Source: Xenorhabdus stockiae
Lineage (GTDB): Bacteria; Pseudomonadota; Gammaproteobacteria; Enterobacterales; Enterobacteriaceae
DNA: 41,788 bases
Assembly: GCF_002632825.1 (NCBI RefSeq)
Contig: NZ_NJAJ01000033.1
Coordinates: forward strand, 1-41,788
Direction of reading: 5' to 3'
The translations under genes and the position numbers were made by a program. A model generated the notes under the pieces. The model did not search any database, was not told where the DNA came from, and saw only the letters and a program-made list of their open reading frames with translations. Each line of letters starts with the position of its first letter. The stretch's first letter is position 1. Below, in pieces: positions 1-7,940 of this stretch.

Positions 1-1
1 A

Positions 2-94
2 GTTGCTGCTGGCCTTATTGCTTATACATTCCAACCTAAAAAACCGAGCTTGAATCTACGGGATAATGAGATCGCTATTTTTAAGCGAAGCTGA
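2..94 (+). CDS. C-terminal end of an unidentified protein (partial)
   Basis: An open frame enters from the left edge and ends at TGA 92-94, giving about 30 residues that finish in IAIFKRS. Nothing in this tail identifies a family. Position just before Mu-like tail genes suggests a prophage gene, but that is inference from context. The start lies outside the window. Confidence 0.45.
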   Translation, partial: VAAGLIAYTFQPKKPSLNLRDNEIAIFKRS

Positions 95-170
95 GGTTAA
101 TTAACCTAATGGAGAATAAAAAACATTCAGGATAGGGTGTGCAATAGTTTATTGATAGAGGAATAATCTA

Positions 171-383
171 ATGAGTACGAGTATATGTATCGTTACTTAT
201 AGCGGTGTTGATGCTACTAACTACAGCCTAGTTAGTGGGCAAACTGCAGTATATCTAGATGTGAATTCCGCCACGCCATCTAATTTTCTAGGCGAGATTG
301 AGAGTAAGGCGCTCCATGATGCCAAAGCGATTAACCCTAATGTAACAAGAATTCTTATTGATAAGGTATTCCAGTTGTCGTAA
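171..383 (+). CDS. Small hypothetical protein, 70 aa
   Basis: An ATG preceded by GAGGA at a spacing of about nine bases opens a 70-residue frame. The product is soluble-looking, with no signal peptide or membrane segment and one cysteine near the N terminus. I do not recognise the family. Two strong terminators follow directly, so it seems to be the last gene of its transcript and not co-transcribed with the tail genes downstream. It may be a prophage cargo gene; its function is unknown. Confidence 0.5.
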   Translation: MSTSICIVTYSGVDATNYSLVSGQTAVYLDVNSATPSNFLGEIESKALHDAKAINPNVTRILIDKVFQLS

Positions 384-402
384 CTCAACCTATCCAACAA
401 CT

Positions 403-424
403 AACCCGCCTCGCGGGTTTTTCA
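403..424 (+). terminator. Rho-independent terminator
   Basis: A 7-bp stem AACCCGC/GCGGGTT with a CTC loop runs into a T tract. It lies 20 bases past the stop of the 70-aa gene. Confidence 0.85.
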
Positions 425-432
425 TTTCTAAG

Positions 433-455
433 ACCGCCGAGTGCGGTTTTTTTTT
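433..455 (+). terminator. Second, tandem rho-independent terminator
   Basis: The stem ACCGC/GCGGT with loop CGAGT is followed by nine T residues. It lies immediately after the first terminator and just before the tail gene starting at 479. Confidence 0.8.
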
Positions 456-478
456 GCGCCCTAAAAAAGAGGTCTCGC

Positions 479-1411
479 ATGGCTTTTATTAAAGATGCTG
501 TTTCTTCCCTGTTGGGAGGTGGCAATGATACGTCATGGCAGTGGGCTGAACATCTACACCCAGCCTCGTTCCGGGGTGTGCCGTTTGCGGTGGTCTCCGG
601 GGAAAGTGTCTTCGGTCGCCGTCAGGCCGTGCATGAATACCCGTATCGTGATACGGCGTGGCTGGAGGATTTAGGCCGAGCTACCCGGCGGATCACGTTG
701 CGCGGTTTTATCATTCAGAACAGCGCGGTGTATCACGCGCCGGATGTGATCACCCAGCGTAAAAATCTGGTGGCGGCCTGTGAAACCGGTTCAACGGGCA
801 CCTTAGTCCATCCGACGCTGGGGGAACTGACGGTCAGTGTGACCGAAAGTGGCCTGCGCATGAATGAAAGCAAGGAATTTGGCCGGGTATTTGAGTTCAC
901 ACTCACTGTGATTGAATCGGGGCTGAAAGTCTTTGCGATCTCCGAATACATCGGGTTGTCTATGAACGTCAGCGGGTTAAGCGAGCTTTCGTCCGGACAA
1001 GGGTATCAGGCGGTCGAAATCGCCAGTGCCCAAGACCCGGAAGCGGAAAAGATGCGTTACCGCAATTACGTCACCATCATCGAAAGTACATTGTACTCAC
1101 ATCAGCGACAGCAGGAGGCCATTGACTGGGAAATGAACCGTCGTTATGGCCGTTCAAAGGTGCTCAAGGTACTGGTCGACAGTTGGCGCGATGTCAGCGG
1201 GACGTTGTGGACACCCAACACCCTGATACCGATCCACTTGCCGGTTTTTGGGCTGGAATCTGAACAGTGGCTGCTGTCTGAAGTGTCTTATGTGCGTAAT
1301 AAGGACGATGGCACGCGGGCCGAACTGACGCTGATGCCGCCGGCTGCCTTTACTGTCCAGCCGTATGAATTTTATTCCACCCTGATGGAACTGCGCAATG
1401 GAGGTTACTGA
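479..1411 (+). CDS. Mu-like tail protein: DNA-circularisation N-terminal domain fused to a gp44-type C-terminus
   Basis: The first ~155 residues match the phage DNA-circularisation/tail protein N domain (Mu gp43 type: the HPASFRGVPF region, GFII, LVHPTLGELTVSV, then RVFEFTLTVIESG). From about residue 165 the protein reads instead like the C-terminus of the Mu gpP/gp44 baseplate hub: DPEAEKMRYRNY, WEMNRRYGRS, DSWRDVSGTLWTPN, then LTLMPPAAF. In Mu these are separate genes of about 490 and 380 residues; here one frame of 310 residues carries the two outer ends. I infer an in-frame deletion that removed most of gp43 and the N-terminal half of gp44. The start has AAAGAGG upstream and the stop overlaps the next gene. 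The product probably cannot build a normal hub. Confidence 0.75.
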   Translation: MAFIKDAVSSLLGGGNDTSWQWAEHLHPASFRGVPFAVVSGESVFGRRQAVHEYPYRDTAWLEDLGRATRRITLRGFIIQNSAVYHAPDVITQRKNLVAACETGSTGTLVHPTLGELTVSVTESGLRMNESKEFGRVFEFTLTVIESGLKVFAISEYIGLSMNVSGLSELSSGQGYQAVEIASAQDPEAEKMRYRNYVTIIESTLYSHQRQQEAIDWEMNRRYGRSKVLKVLVDSWRDVSGTLWTPNTLIPIHLPVFGLESEQWLLSEVSYVRNKDDGTRAELTLMPPAAFTVQPYEFYSTLMELRNGGY

Positions 1412-1415
1412 CGTG

Positions 1416-1997
1416 ATGGACGTTAAGAATTTATATCGCCGGGCGATGATGATGCTCGGTTTAGGTCGGGTCACCACTTGTAATGATAAGGGGGTTATCC
1501 AGCAAATTCAGTATCAGACGGAAATGGAGGTCCGGGACAACACCCACCGGATGGCGGAGTTTGGTTTTTCCTCCGGATTACCGGCAAATACTGATGTAGT
1601 ACTGGCGTTTTTAGGCGGGGACCGCTCCAATGCGGTGGTGATTGGCAGCAACCATAAGCAGTACCGGCATCAGGGATTAAACTCCGGCGAAGTGGTGGTG
1701 TACAACCAGTGAGGGCTGCATATTCTGCTGACGGAATCGGGAATCACGGTGGAAGCCAAAGGTCAGCCTGTGACAGTTAATAACGCATCTAAAGTGACTG
1801 TTAACGCCTCCACTGAAGTGTTGCTCAATACGCCTGTGCTCAAAGTCACCGGTAATGTGATTGATAACTGCAACACCAATACCACCACGATGAAGCAATT
1901 ACGGGATAGCTACAATCGTCATACGCATCCTGTTTCGGGTGTGAGAGCAGGGGATTCAACGGTGCAGAGCCAGATAACGGGGGATATCGTCAAATGA
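1416..1997 (+). pseudogene. Mu gp45-like baseplate spike (baseplate assembly protein V), interrupted by an in-frame stop
   Basis: The first half (NLYRRAMMMLGLGRVTT, then LPANTDVVLAFLGGDRSNAVVI, then GEVVVYNQ) is the N-terminal and OB-fold part of the Mu gp45 spike. TGA at 1710-1712 ends it after YNQ, but the same frame continues at once with GLHILLTESGITVEAKG, then VNNASKVTVNAS, the beta-helical tip, to 1997. The total of about 194 codons matches the family's usual length of about 197. The simplest reading is TGG (Trp) changed to TGA. Start: GGAGG sits 8 bases before GTG 1413 and 11 before ATG 1416; I chose the ATG. A sequencing error or readthrough remains possible. Intact, it would be the trimeric cell-puncturing spike. 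Confidence 0.8.
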
Positions 1998-2440
1998 GTG
2001 ATATCACCTCCTGGTGGAATGTGAAAAATATCCACGCTGACTGGTTAGCCGGGCGCGGGGATATCGTTACCGGCAATGACCTGCAAACCGCCATCATTAT
2101 CAGTCTGTTTACGGACCGGCAAGCGAGAGCTGATGATGCCATTGACGGCACCGACCGCCGGGGGTGGTGGGGCGACAGTGGTGTGGATTATCAGATTGGC
2201 TCCCGGTTATGGCTGTTGCACCGACAGAAACTGACGACGGCTGTAGCGCTGGCGGCGGAAGGCTATGCCCGTGAAGCGTTGCAATGGATGCTGGACGATG
2301 GCGTGGCGTCTGCGATTGATATCCACACGCAGATTGTCTGGCCTGACCGACTGAATATGATGATCCGTTATCAGCGTCCGGGGCGGAATAACGAAGACCT
2401 GCGTTTTTTCTGGGTATGGGAGCGAGAAAATGCCGTTTAA
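1994..2440 (+). CDS. Mu gp46-like baseplate protein
   Basis: This 148-residue protein has the GP46 family layout: an early GDIVTGNDLQTAIIISLFTDRQA segment split by family-typical residues, then DRRGWWGD, then GSRLWLLHR, and a C-terminal aromatic stretch. In Mu it joins the baseplate between spike and wedge. Its ATG overlaps the stop of the spike gene by four bases (ATGA) and its end overlaps the gp47 start by 11 bases, indicating a translationally coupled tail operon. The frame is complete and undamaged. Confidence 0.85.
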   Translation: MSDITSWWNVKNIHADWLAGRGDIVTGNDLQTAIIISLFTDRQARADDAIDGTDRRGWWGDSGVDYQIGSRLWLLHRQKLTTAVALAAEGYAREALQWMLDDGVASAIDIHTQIVWPDRLNMMIRYQRPGRNNEDLRFFWVWERENAV

Positions 2441-3569
2441 ACGAAAGACCCTGACCGAACTTAGGGCACAGAACCGCAGTTATTTACAGTCAGAATTACA
2501 GAAAACCGGCCCGTTACTACGCTTTTCCAATATGGGCGTACTGGCGGATATGGATGCCGGCATGGCACACCTGCATTACGGTTATCTTGATTACATGGCC
2601 CGACAAACCACCCCGTTTACGGCTACCGACGAATGGTTGGCAGGCTGGGCCGCGTTAAAGAAAATCTTCCGCAAACCAGCCACCGCCGCCCAGTGTGACC
2701 ATTATCAGTTCACTGGCGTGGCAGGAACGATGATTCCCGCGCAAACAAGGCTGAACCGGGGAGATGGCTATCAGTATCAGACCGTGACAGAAACCCGTAT
2801 TGATGAGCACGGGAGAAGCGCTGTTCGGCTGATAGCTATACTACCGGAGAGTACCGAAGATGATTCCGGCGGCGGTGCGGCAGGGAACGCCCCGGCAGGC
2901 ACGATATTAACACTGGACCAGAGTCTGGCCGGCGTTGATGTGGAAGGTACGGCGATAGTGCCGATTACCGGTGGGGCAAATATCGAAAGTGAGGCGAATT
3001 TTCGCTCCCGTATGCTGTTGGCTTATCAGGGGACGCCACAGGGTGGCTCTGATGATGACTACAAACAGTGGGCGCTGTCCGTGCCGGGCGTTACCCGTGT
3101 CTGGGTCAGACCAAGAGCGGCGGGAGCCGGGACAGTGGGTGTCTATATCATGTGTGATAACAACGGTCACGATGGCTTTCCTGTCGGCAAGGATGGCGTT
3201 TCCTCGCAGGAATCGTATGCTGTTCATGCTACGGGGGACCAATTGCGCGTGGCTGACCATCTTTATGTCTTACAACCCGTCACGGCTTTAGTTTGGGTGT
3301 TATCTCCCATTAAACATCTGCTTGATTTCACTATCAGTGGCTTGTCTCATGTTGGGACAGCGGTGACCGGTCGCATTAATGACGCGATTAATAACATGTT
3401 GTTTGAAAGTGGTAATCCGGATGGCACCGGGCGCATTCTGCTCTCCGAACTGCAATATGCCATTGCTGACGTGCCGGGCACAGCAGGCTTTGTGATCACC
3501 TCACCGACAGACAATATCACGTTGCCGGTGGGACATTTACCCTTACGCGGGAAGGTGACTTACACATGA
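2430..3569 (+). CDS. Mu gp47-like baseplate wedge protein (baseplate J family)
   Basis: The 379-residue protein is a baseplate J/gp47 family member, close to the Mu gp47 length of about 360. Visible landmarks are the N-terminal RKTLTELRAQNRSYLQSEL, the central Gly-rich IVPITGGANIESEANFRSRML, then GTPQGGSDDDYKQWALSVPGV and the VWVRPRAAGAGTVGVY strand. It would form the wedge around the spike. It overlaps both neighbours by a few bases. No frame damage is seen, although partners upstream are broken. Confidence 0.88.
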   Translation: MPFKRKTLTELRAQNRSYLQSELQKTGPLLRFSNMGVLADMDAGMAHLHYGYLDYMARQTTPFTATDEWLAGWAALKKIFRKPATAAQCDHYQFTGVAGTMIPAQTRLNRGDGYQYQTVTETRIDEHGRSAVRLIAILPESTEDDSGGGAAGNAPAGTILTLDQSLAGVDVEGTAIVPITGGANIESEANFRSRMLLAYQGTPQGGSDDDYKQWALSVPGVTRVWVRPRAAGAGTVGVYIMCDNNGHDGFPVGKDGVSSQESYAVHATGDQLRVADHLYVLQPVTALVWVLSPIKHLLDFTISGLSHVGTAVTGRINDAINNMLFESGNPDGTGRILLSELQYAIADVPGTAGFVITSPTDNITLPVGHLPLRGKVTYT

Positions 3570-4162
3570 AACCATACAGCGTGGCAGCGTATACCACGGC
3601 GCTTAATGGCTTATTGCCTACCGGGATGGCGTGGACCCGAACACCGGATTCGGTGATGAGTGCGGTTGTACGGGCGATTGCGAGGAGCTATCACCGCAGT
3701 GACCAGGATGTGCATTTGTTACTGGACGGCAGTTTTCCGGCCACAGCAACGATTATGTTGCCGGAGTGGGAGAAGTCTTTAGGCTTGCCGGATGACTGTG
3801 CGATTGGGGAAATTGACAGTATCTCTCTGCGGCAAAAAGCGGTGGTGTCGAAGTTATTACGCACCGGCGGGCAGTCAAAATCTTATTTTATCGGTCTGGC
3901 GGCCGAGCTGGGCTTTCGTATCACCATCACTGAATTTCGGCAGGCCAGAGCAGGCATGTCAGCCTGTGGTTCGGCTCTGAACGGTGGTGACTGGCTGTTT
4001 GTCTGGCGGATTAATGCCCCGGAAACCACGATGAACTATGCGGTAGCGGGAGGAAGTTATAGCGGGGATCCGCTGCGCTCATGGGGCAACCGGAAACTCG
4101 AGTGTCAGTTCCGACGGATAAGCCCGTCTCACACCATTCTACAATTCGGTTACAGCCAGTAA
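3566..4162 (+). CDS. Mu gp48-like baseplate wedge protein (YmfQ/DUF2313 family)
   Basis: The 198-residue protein begins YSVAAYTTALNGLLPTGMAW and contains LLLDGSFPATATIMLPEWEKS and LGLPDD, as in the YmfQ/gp48 family that connects the baseplate to the tail fibre. Its ATG overlaps the gp47 stop (ATGA). A gap of about 58 bases separates it from the fibre gene, the usual order gp47-gp48-fibre in Mu-like tails. It appears full length. Confidence 0.85.
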   Translation: MKPYSVAAYTTALNGLLPTGMAWTRTPDSVMSAVVRAIARSYHRSDQDVHLLLDGSFPATATIMLPEWEKSLGLPDDCAIGEIDSISLRQKAVVSKLLRTGGQSKSYFIGLAAELGFRITITEFRQARAGMSACGSALNGGDWLFVWRINAPETTMNYAVAGGSYSGDPLRSWGNRKLECQFRRISPSHTILQFGYSQ

Positions 4163-4220
4163 CGATTATTTATTCAGTTTACCTTTCTTTTTTATCACCT
4201 TCATTGAGTGAGGATGTGTT

Positions 4221-5123
4221 ATGCAAAAAATCGGTGACATTACCAACACCGCAGACAGTCACGGTGAGTTTACCAACGGGAATGTGGCCGCCGGTATCCC
4301 GCCCACACTGTTGGAAGCGGAGTGGTTTAATACCTTACAGCGAGAAATTATTAATGTGTTATCTAAAGCAGGAATAAAGCTGAATAAAAATAATGATGTG
4401 CAATTAGCTGAGGCGATATCTCAAATAATTTTTAACGGCGCACTCGAAAAAGCACAGAATGGAGCAGACATTCCGGATAAACCGACGTTTGTGAAGCATC
4501 TTAATTTTATAGAGCAGCAAACAGGTGCTTCTACGACCACCGTAATGAGTCAGCAGGCGGTGACGAATGCGATTACTCACGCCACACCGGATGCGTCAAC
4601 AACGCAAAAAGGGGTGGTTCAGCTGACGAGTTCGCGCGTTTCCAGCTCTGAAGCACATGCCGCTACAGCGAATGCCGTTGCGCAAAATTACAATGATATT
4701 CGGGCATTGCAAGAAAAAACAAGCGATGCGTCAACAACACAGCGGGGCTTAGTTCAGCTCTCAGACTCTCGCACCTTATTTTCATCATCAGTTGCGGCGA
4801 CATCTCTTGCTGCCTCTCAAAATTACATGGACATGCGAGGAATGCTTGGCAATATCGGCAAAACAGGAAGGGAATTAGGGGTGACCTACGAAAGCAAGCA
4901 GGGGTTCGCTGTTTTTGTCCATGTTGATGGTATTTCCTCCACGGGGTCTAATTTTCTCAGTGCGGTGGTGAATGACGTTAACTTTCGCGGTTCCATGTGT
5001 GCCCCTTTAGCCAATCAGCGAATTGCTATCAGTTTTATGATACCTGCGGGGGCGACCTATTCGGTCTGGCAACATTCCGGCGTCGTTACGGATTTGGTTT
5101 GGGTGGAGACAGATAAACGATGA
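4221..5123 (+). CDS. Phage tail fibre protein
   Basis: The 300-residue protein has a fixed N-terminal part ([38 protein letters not shown]) typical of fibre attachment regions, a linker ending [15 protein letters not shown], and two copies of the DASTTQ(K/R)G-VQL fibre repeat at about 125-135 and 170-180. The C-terminal ~90 residues form a separate tip that should bind the host surface. It is short for a fibre. It overlaps the chaperone gene by four bases. The linker [13 protein letters not shown] resembles the stretch that precedes inversion crossovers in related fibres, but no crossover site is recognised here. Confidence 0.85.
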   Translation: MQKIGDITNTADSHGEFTNGNVAAGIPPTLLEAEWFNTLQREIINVLSKAGIKLNKNNDVQLAEAISQIIFNGALEKAQNGADIPDKPTFVKHLNFIEQQTGASTTTVMSQQAVTNAITHATPDASTTQKGVVQLTSSRVSSSEAHAATANAVAQNYNDIRALQEKTSDASTTQRGLVQLSDSRTLFSSSVAATSLAASQNYMDMRGMLGNIGKTGRELGVTYESKQGFAVFVHVDGISSTGSNFLSAVVNDVNFRGSMCAPLANQRIAISFMIPAGATYSVWQHSGVVTDLVWVETDKR

Positions 5124-5476
5124 ACATGAAATATTTTAAAGACGATAACAATACGGTGTATGCGTATGAAGCGGATGGTTCACAGGATGAGTCTATCAAG
5201 CCACACTTGTTGCCCATATCCCGGGGCGAAGCGATGGCGATTGTCAATCCGCCGCCGACACCTGAGCAATTAGCGGCGGAAGCTGAAGCGCAAAAACGCT
5301 ATCTCATGTCACAGGCAGCAATCACCATTGCACCATTCCAGGATGCCGTTGACCTCGACATGGCGACGAAAGAAGAGAAAGCCGCTCTGCTCAAATGGAA
5401 AAAATACCGTGTCCTGCTCAACCGGGTGGATTGTTCCACTGCCCCCGATATCGTCTGGCCTGAACAGCCGGAGTGA
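5120..5476 (+). CDS. Tail fibre assembly chaperone (Tfa family)
   Basis: The 118-residue protein has the C-terminal half of the Tfa/caudovirales fibre-assembly family: [18 protein letters not shown], then [21 protein letters not shown], then [12 protein letters not shown] and a terminal W-PEQPE. The N-terminal part [16 protein letters not shown] is the short beta region that recognises the fibre tip. The ATG overlaps the fibre stop (ATGA), as usual for a chaperone matched to the upstream fibre. A terminator follows, closing the tail operon. Confidence 0.85.
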   Translation: MNMKYFKDDNNTVYAYEADGSQDESIKPHLLPISRGEAMAIVNPPPTPEQLAAEAEAQKRYLMSQAAITIAPFQDAVDLDMATKEEKAALLKWKKYRVLLNRVDCSTAPDIVWPEQPE

Positions 5477-5487
5477 GGGGAATAATC

Positions 5488-5534
5488 ACTACCGCCCTGC
5501 TCCATATTGAAGTTGGGCGGTGTGTTATTTTTGT
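5488..5534 (+). terminator. Terminator of the Mu-like tail operon
   Basis: The stem ACCGCCC (5491-5497) pairs with GGGCGGT (5515-5521) and is followed by a T-rich run. It lies between the chaperone and the convergent integrase gene. Confidence 0.75.
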
Positions 5535-5540
5535 AATACA

Positions 5541-6734
5541 TCATATATTGGAGTGTGCGATTCCTGATATTTTATCAATATAATCAGCAAACCATTGCAT
5601 CATTTCTCGACGCGAATCTAAGTATTGTGCGTGGTTATATACGCCCCTGATACTATTGCTATCGACATGAGCTAATTGTTTTTCGATGACATCATGATCA
5701 AATTTATGCTCATTGAGGATTGTACTAAACTGGTGACGAAATCCATGACCACTAGCAATACCGTCATAACCTATTCTTCGAATAACCAGCAGAACAGCAT
5801 TTTCGCTAATGGATTTTCTCTTGTCATTTCTTCCGGGAAATACAAAATCTGAAATAGATGAAGTTATCGGTTTTAAGTTTTGAAGTAACTTAAGAACCTG
5901 ATCTGACATAGGCACAACATGCATTCTACGGCCTTTCATTATAGAAGGGTCGATGGTTATGATTCGATTATCAAAATCGACGTTCTTCCATAACATGCTT
6001 CGCATTTCTTTAGTTCTTAATGCTGTGTATTGCAAGATTTGAGTTGCAGTTTTGGATATAACGCTACCGGAGTATGCTGATAATGCCTGATTAAATGAAG
6101 GTATTTGGTCAATAGTAAGAAATGGGTAGTGTTCTTTGCGATATCCAGTCATAGCATTAGCCAAATCTGGAGCAGGATTATATTTCGCTCTACCAGTCAC
6201 TATTGCATATCTGAATACTTCTCCGCATCTACGTCGAGCTTTACTGGCTCTTTCCATAGCTCCTCGTTCTTCGAATAAACGAATAACTTTGAGTAAAATC
6301 ATTGGTTCTATTTCTTCCATTGTCATATGACCAATAGCAGGCAGGATGTCGTTATCAAACATTGCCTTTATCTCTTTAGAGTAGCTTTCAGACCAAAATC
6401 CAGTTTTGAACTCATACCATTCTTTAAATATATCAGCAAAAATATCTTGCTGTTTGCTTGTGAGCTTTTTCTTTTTTGAAAGATCTGAACCACTAGCTAA
6501 CTCTTTCTTTAATTCAAATACCTTACTTCTTGCTTCAGCGAGGGATACTTCCGGATATTTACCCACAGTATGAATTTTTTCTTTTCCCTCAAACTGATAG
6601 CGCAATTGCCATACCTTTTTTCCAGATAACGGAACATATAGATACAAGCCGTTACTATCTGATAGGCGGTATGGTTTTTCTTTTATCTTAGCGGAGTTGA
6701 CCTGTTTCACAGTGAGCATTGGGTAAAATTCCAT
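5541..6734 (-). CDS. Tyrosine recombinase/integrase of an argW-inserted element
   Basis: The 397-residue protein is a P4/SXT-type integrase. An N-terminal arm-binding domain (about 6-90: LSDSNGLYLYV, WQLRYQFEGKE, GKYPEVSLAEAR) precedes a SAM-like core-binding domain and a catalytic domain. Candidate catalytic residues are Arg240 (TALRTKEM), Lys267, His330 and Arg333 (HGFRH), His356 (LAHV) and Tyr366 (VYNHAQY). All are present, so it could be active. It is transcribed away from tRNA-Arg on the same strand, the classic tRNA-att-int order. Met6 is an equally plausible start; neither has a clear Shine-Dalgarno sequence, and a palindrome abuts Met1. It would catalyse insertion and, with an excisionase not seen here, excision. 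Confidence 0.93.
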   Translation of the reverse strand: MEFYPMLTVKQVNSAKIKEKPYRLSDSNGLYLYVPLSGKKVWQLRYQFEGKEKIHTVGKYPEVSLAEARSKVFELKKELASGSDLSKKKKLTSKQQDIFADIFKEWYEFKTGFWSESYSKEIKAMFDNDILPAIGHMTMEEIEPMILLKVIRLFEERGAMERASKARRRCGEVFRYAIVTGRAKYNPAPDLANAMTGYRKEHYPFLTIDQIPSFNQALSAYSGSVISKTATQILQYTALRTKEMRSMLWKNVDFDNRIITIDPSIMKGRRMHVVPMSDQVLKLLQNLKPITSSISDFVFPGRNDKRKSISENAVLLVIRRIGYDGIASGHGFRHQFSTILNEHKFDHDVIEKQLAHVDSNSIRGVYNHAQYLDSRREMMQWFADYIDKISGIAHSNI

Positions 6735-6735
6735 T

Positions 6736-6752
6736 GGGTAAAATTTTTACCC
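6736..6752. promoter_or_regulatory. 17-bp palindrome at the integrase start
   Basis: GGGTAAAA-T-TTTTACCC ends two bases before the integrase ATG, and a half-copy GGGTAAAATT recurs at 6721-6730 inside the gene's first codons. This is a likely protein-binding site, perhaps an integrase arm site or autoregulatory operator; the binding protein is inferred. Confidence 0.45.
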
Positions 6753-6867
6753 AGATAAGCATGAGGATGTCAACGAACTAATATGAGTTTCTACGAACGG
6801 CTATTTCCCGTTAACGCTGATAAACAATAGGCTTTGAGGACTTATAAGAACGGTGGTGAACTGTGAA

Positions 6868-6942
6868 TGGCGCCCCCTGCAGGAATCGAACCTACAACTA
6901 GCCCTTAGGAGGGGCTCGTTATATCCATTTAACTAAGAGGGC
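6868..6942 (-). tRNA. argW: tRNA-Arg, anticodon CCT
   Basis: Read on the minus strand, the acceptor arm GCCCTCT pairs with AGGGGGC, the anticodon stem AGCCC/GGGCT frames loop CTCCTAA with anticodon CCT, the T arm contains GGTTCGATTCC, and CCA is encoded at 6870-6868. The sequence is nearly that of E. coli argW, a frequent phage attachment gene. Its 3' end faces the integrase, so the element's attachment core should lie in the 3' half of this tRNA, with a duplicate at the far end of the element outside the window. Confidence 0.95.
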
Positions 6943-6981
6943 ATTTTACTGCTTGTTTCAGGCCGTTTCTGAAACGCCCGT

Positions 6982-7011
6982 ATCTTAGCTCTTTCTGCCT
7001 GTTTTAATCAA
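6982..7011 (-). promoter_or_regulatory. Promoter of argW
   Basis: On the minus strand TTGATT (-35, 7011-7006) is separated by 18 bases from TAAGAT (-10, 6987-6982), about 40 bases before the tRNA. A G+C-rich stretch and a 13-bp palindrome (6964-6976) lie between -10 and the tRNA. Confidence 0.6.
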
Positions 7012-7219
7012 GTTTTTTGCATTTGTTTGTTTCACCCTATCTTCTTTAGTTTTTTGTTATAGTCAACTCATTACTTACTATTGTGTACAGATTGAGTACA
7101 TAATCGCACTTCATTTTGTGAACAATTTATAACCATAACCTTGAGTGTTATTACCGGCTGATTTTAATGACCCTATAAAAAAATCAAGATTGTCAGTTTT
7201 TTTGTTCGAACATCACTCA

Positions 7220-7247
7220 ATTGAAAATTGAAAATTGAAAATTAAAG
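7220..7247. repeat. Short tandem repeat, 7-bp unit
   Basis: ATTGAAA occurs three times head to tail, followed by a variant ATTAAAG. It lies in the gene-free stretch 7012-7303, which is A+T rich and holds nothing else I can support. Confidence 0.5.
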
Positions 7248-7303
7248 TGATCAATAAAAACTGACCACTCGTTATAAAAAAATATCTCGTTACTCTGAAT
7301 CAC

Positions 7304-7852
7304 TTAATTATCACACCATCTGAAACAAAAACGTTTAGTTTCTCCAGTTGCCTTCAATACATCACCTAACTTTTTTGCATCAGGAATGGACTGAGCAATA
7401 TAGTCGTATGTAATGTTGTAATCATGTACAATTGAAATTCCGACTATAATTTTTGAATATCTTCCAAGGTGGTAAGTTACACCATCAACTGTTACATAAA
7501 GAAACTTATCATAGAATAAATCCAACATACTTCTAAAACATTGCTGTTTTTTATAAGAATGCGCATTGAATAAAAGAAAACCACCAGACAATCCTGCAAA
7601 TAACCTTTCTGACCAATAGAAAAATCCTATTTTGTCTGCATCAATAGGTGTGTTATTTTCGATAACAGATAATTTACCAAAAGGCGGCCTATTCTGGTTT
7701 GATTGTGATTCACTATTGTATCCCCAATGCATATTTTCTAATTCTATTTCTGGATCGGAAAAATTAAATTTCTCAGCATCAAGCGTAATGTCAAGCTCCA
7801 ATTTATATTCTGTTTCTGATGTGTCAATTTTTGATTTATTATTATCGACCAT
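7304..7852 (-). CDS. Hypothetical protein downstream of the PixA-like gene, 182 aa
   Basis: I do not recognise this protein. It starts MVDNNKSKID with GAGGAG six bases upstream; a longer frame to 7897 would read through the PixA terminator and lacks a good ribosome site. It has no signal peptide or transmembrane helix. It has a charged N-terminal third, an aromatic middle (IGFFYWSERLFAGLSGGFLLF), a YVTVDGVTYHLGRYSKI beta-like stretch and a cysteine-containing tail, CFRWCDN. It lies downstream of the inclusion-body gene on the same strand, so a role linked to it is possible but unproven. A+T-rich composition suggests an accessory gene. Confidence 0.65.
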   Translation of the reverse strand: MVDNNKSKIDTSETEYKLELDITLDAEKFNFSDPEIELENMHWGYNSESQSNQNRPPFGKLSVIENNTPIDADKIGFFYWSERLFAGLSGGFLLFNAHSYKKQQCFRSMLDLFYDKFLYVTVDGVTYHLGRYSKIIVGISIVHDYNITYDYIAQSIPDAKKLGDVLKATGETKRFCFRWCDN

Positions 7853-7887
7853 AATCTCCTCACTTATTATTGATCTGCGATAAATAA

Positions 7888-7906
7888 GGCCGTGCATTGC
7901 ACGGCC
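7888..7906 (-). terminator. Terminator after the PixA-like gene
   Basis: A perfect 8-bp G+C-rich stem GGCCGTGC/GCACGGCC with loop ATT stands out in an A+T-rich region; on the minus strand it is followed by TTATTTAT. It sits between the two genes and may separate or attenuate their expression. Confidence 0.65.
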
Positions 7907-7940
7907 CGGAAAATTTATTCAGTACCTCTATCTGAAATAT

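Noticed and set aside
1710-1712. TGA in the spike gene as a selenocysteine codon or programmed readthrough
   Set aside because: There is no visible selenocysteine hairpin and such use is not known to me in this family; a Trp-to-stop mutation in a decayed tail module is simpler.
4495-4530. Search for an inversion crossover site in the left tail-fibre gene after its IPDKP linker
   Set aside because: The sequence encoding [11 protein letters not shown] lacks the AAAACC-TC-GG core, so no site can be supported there.
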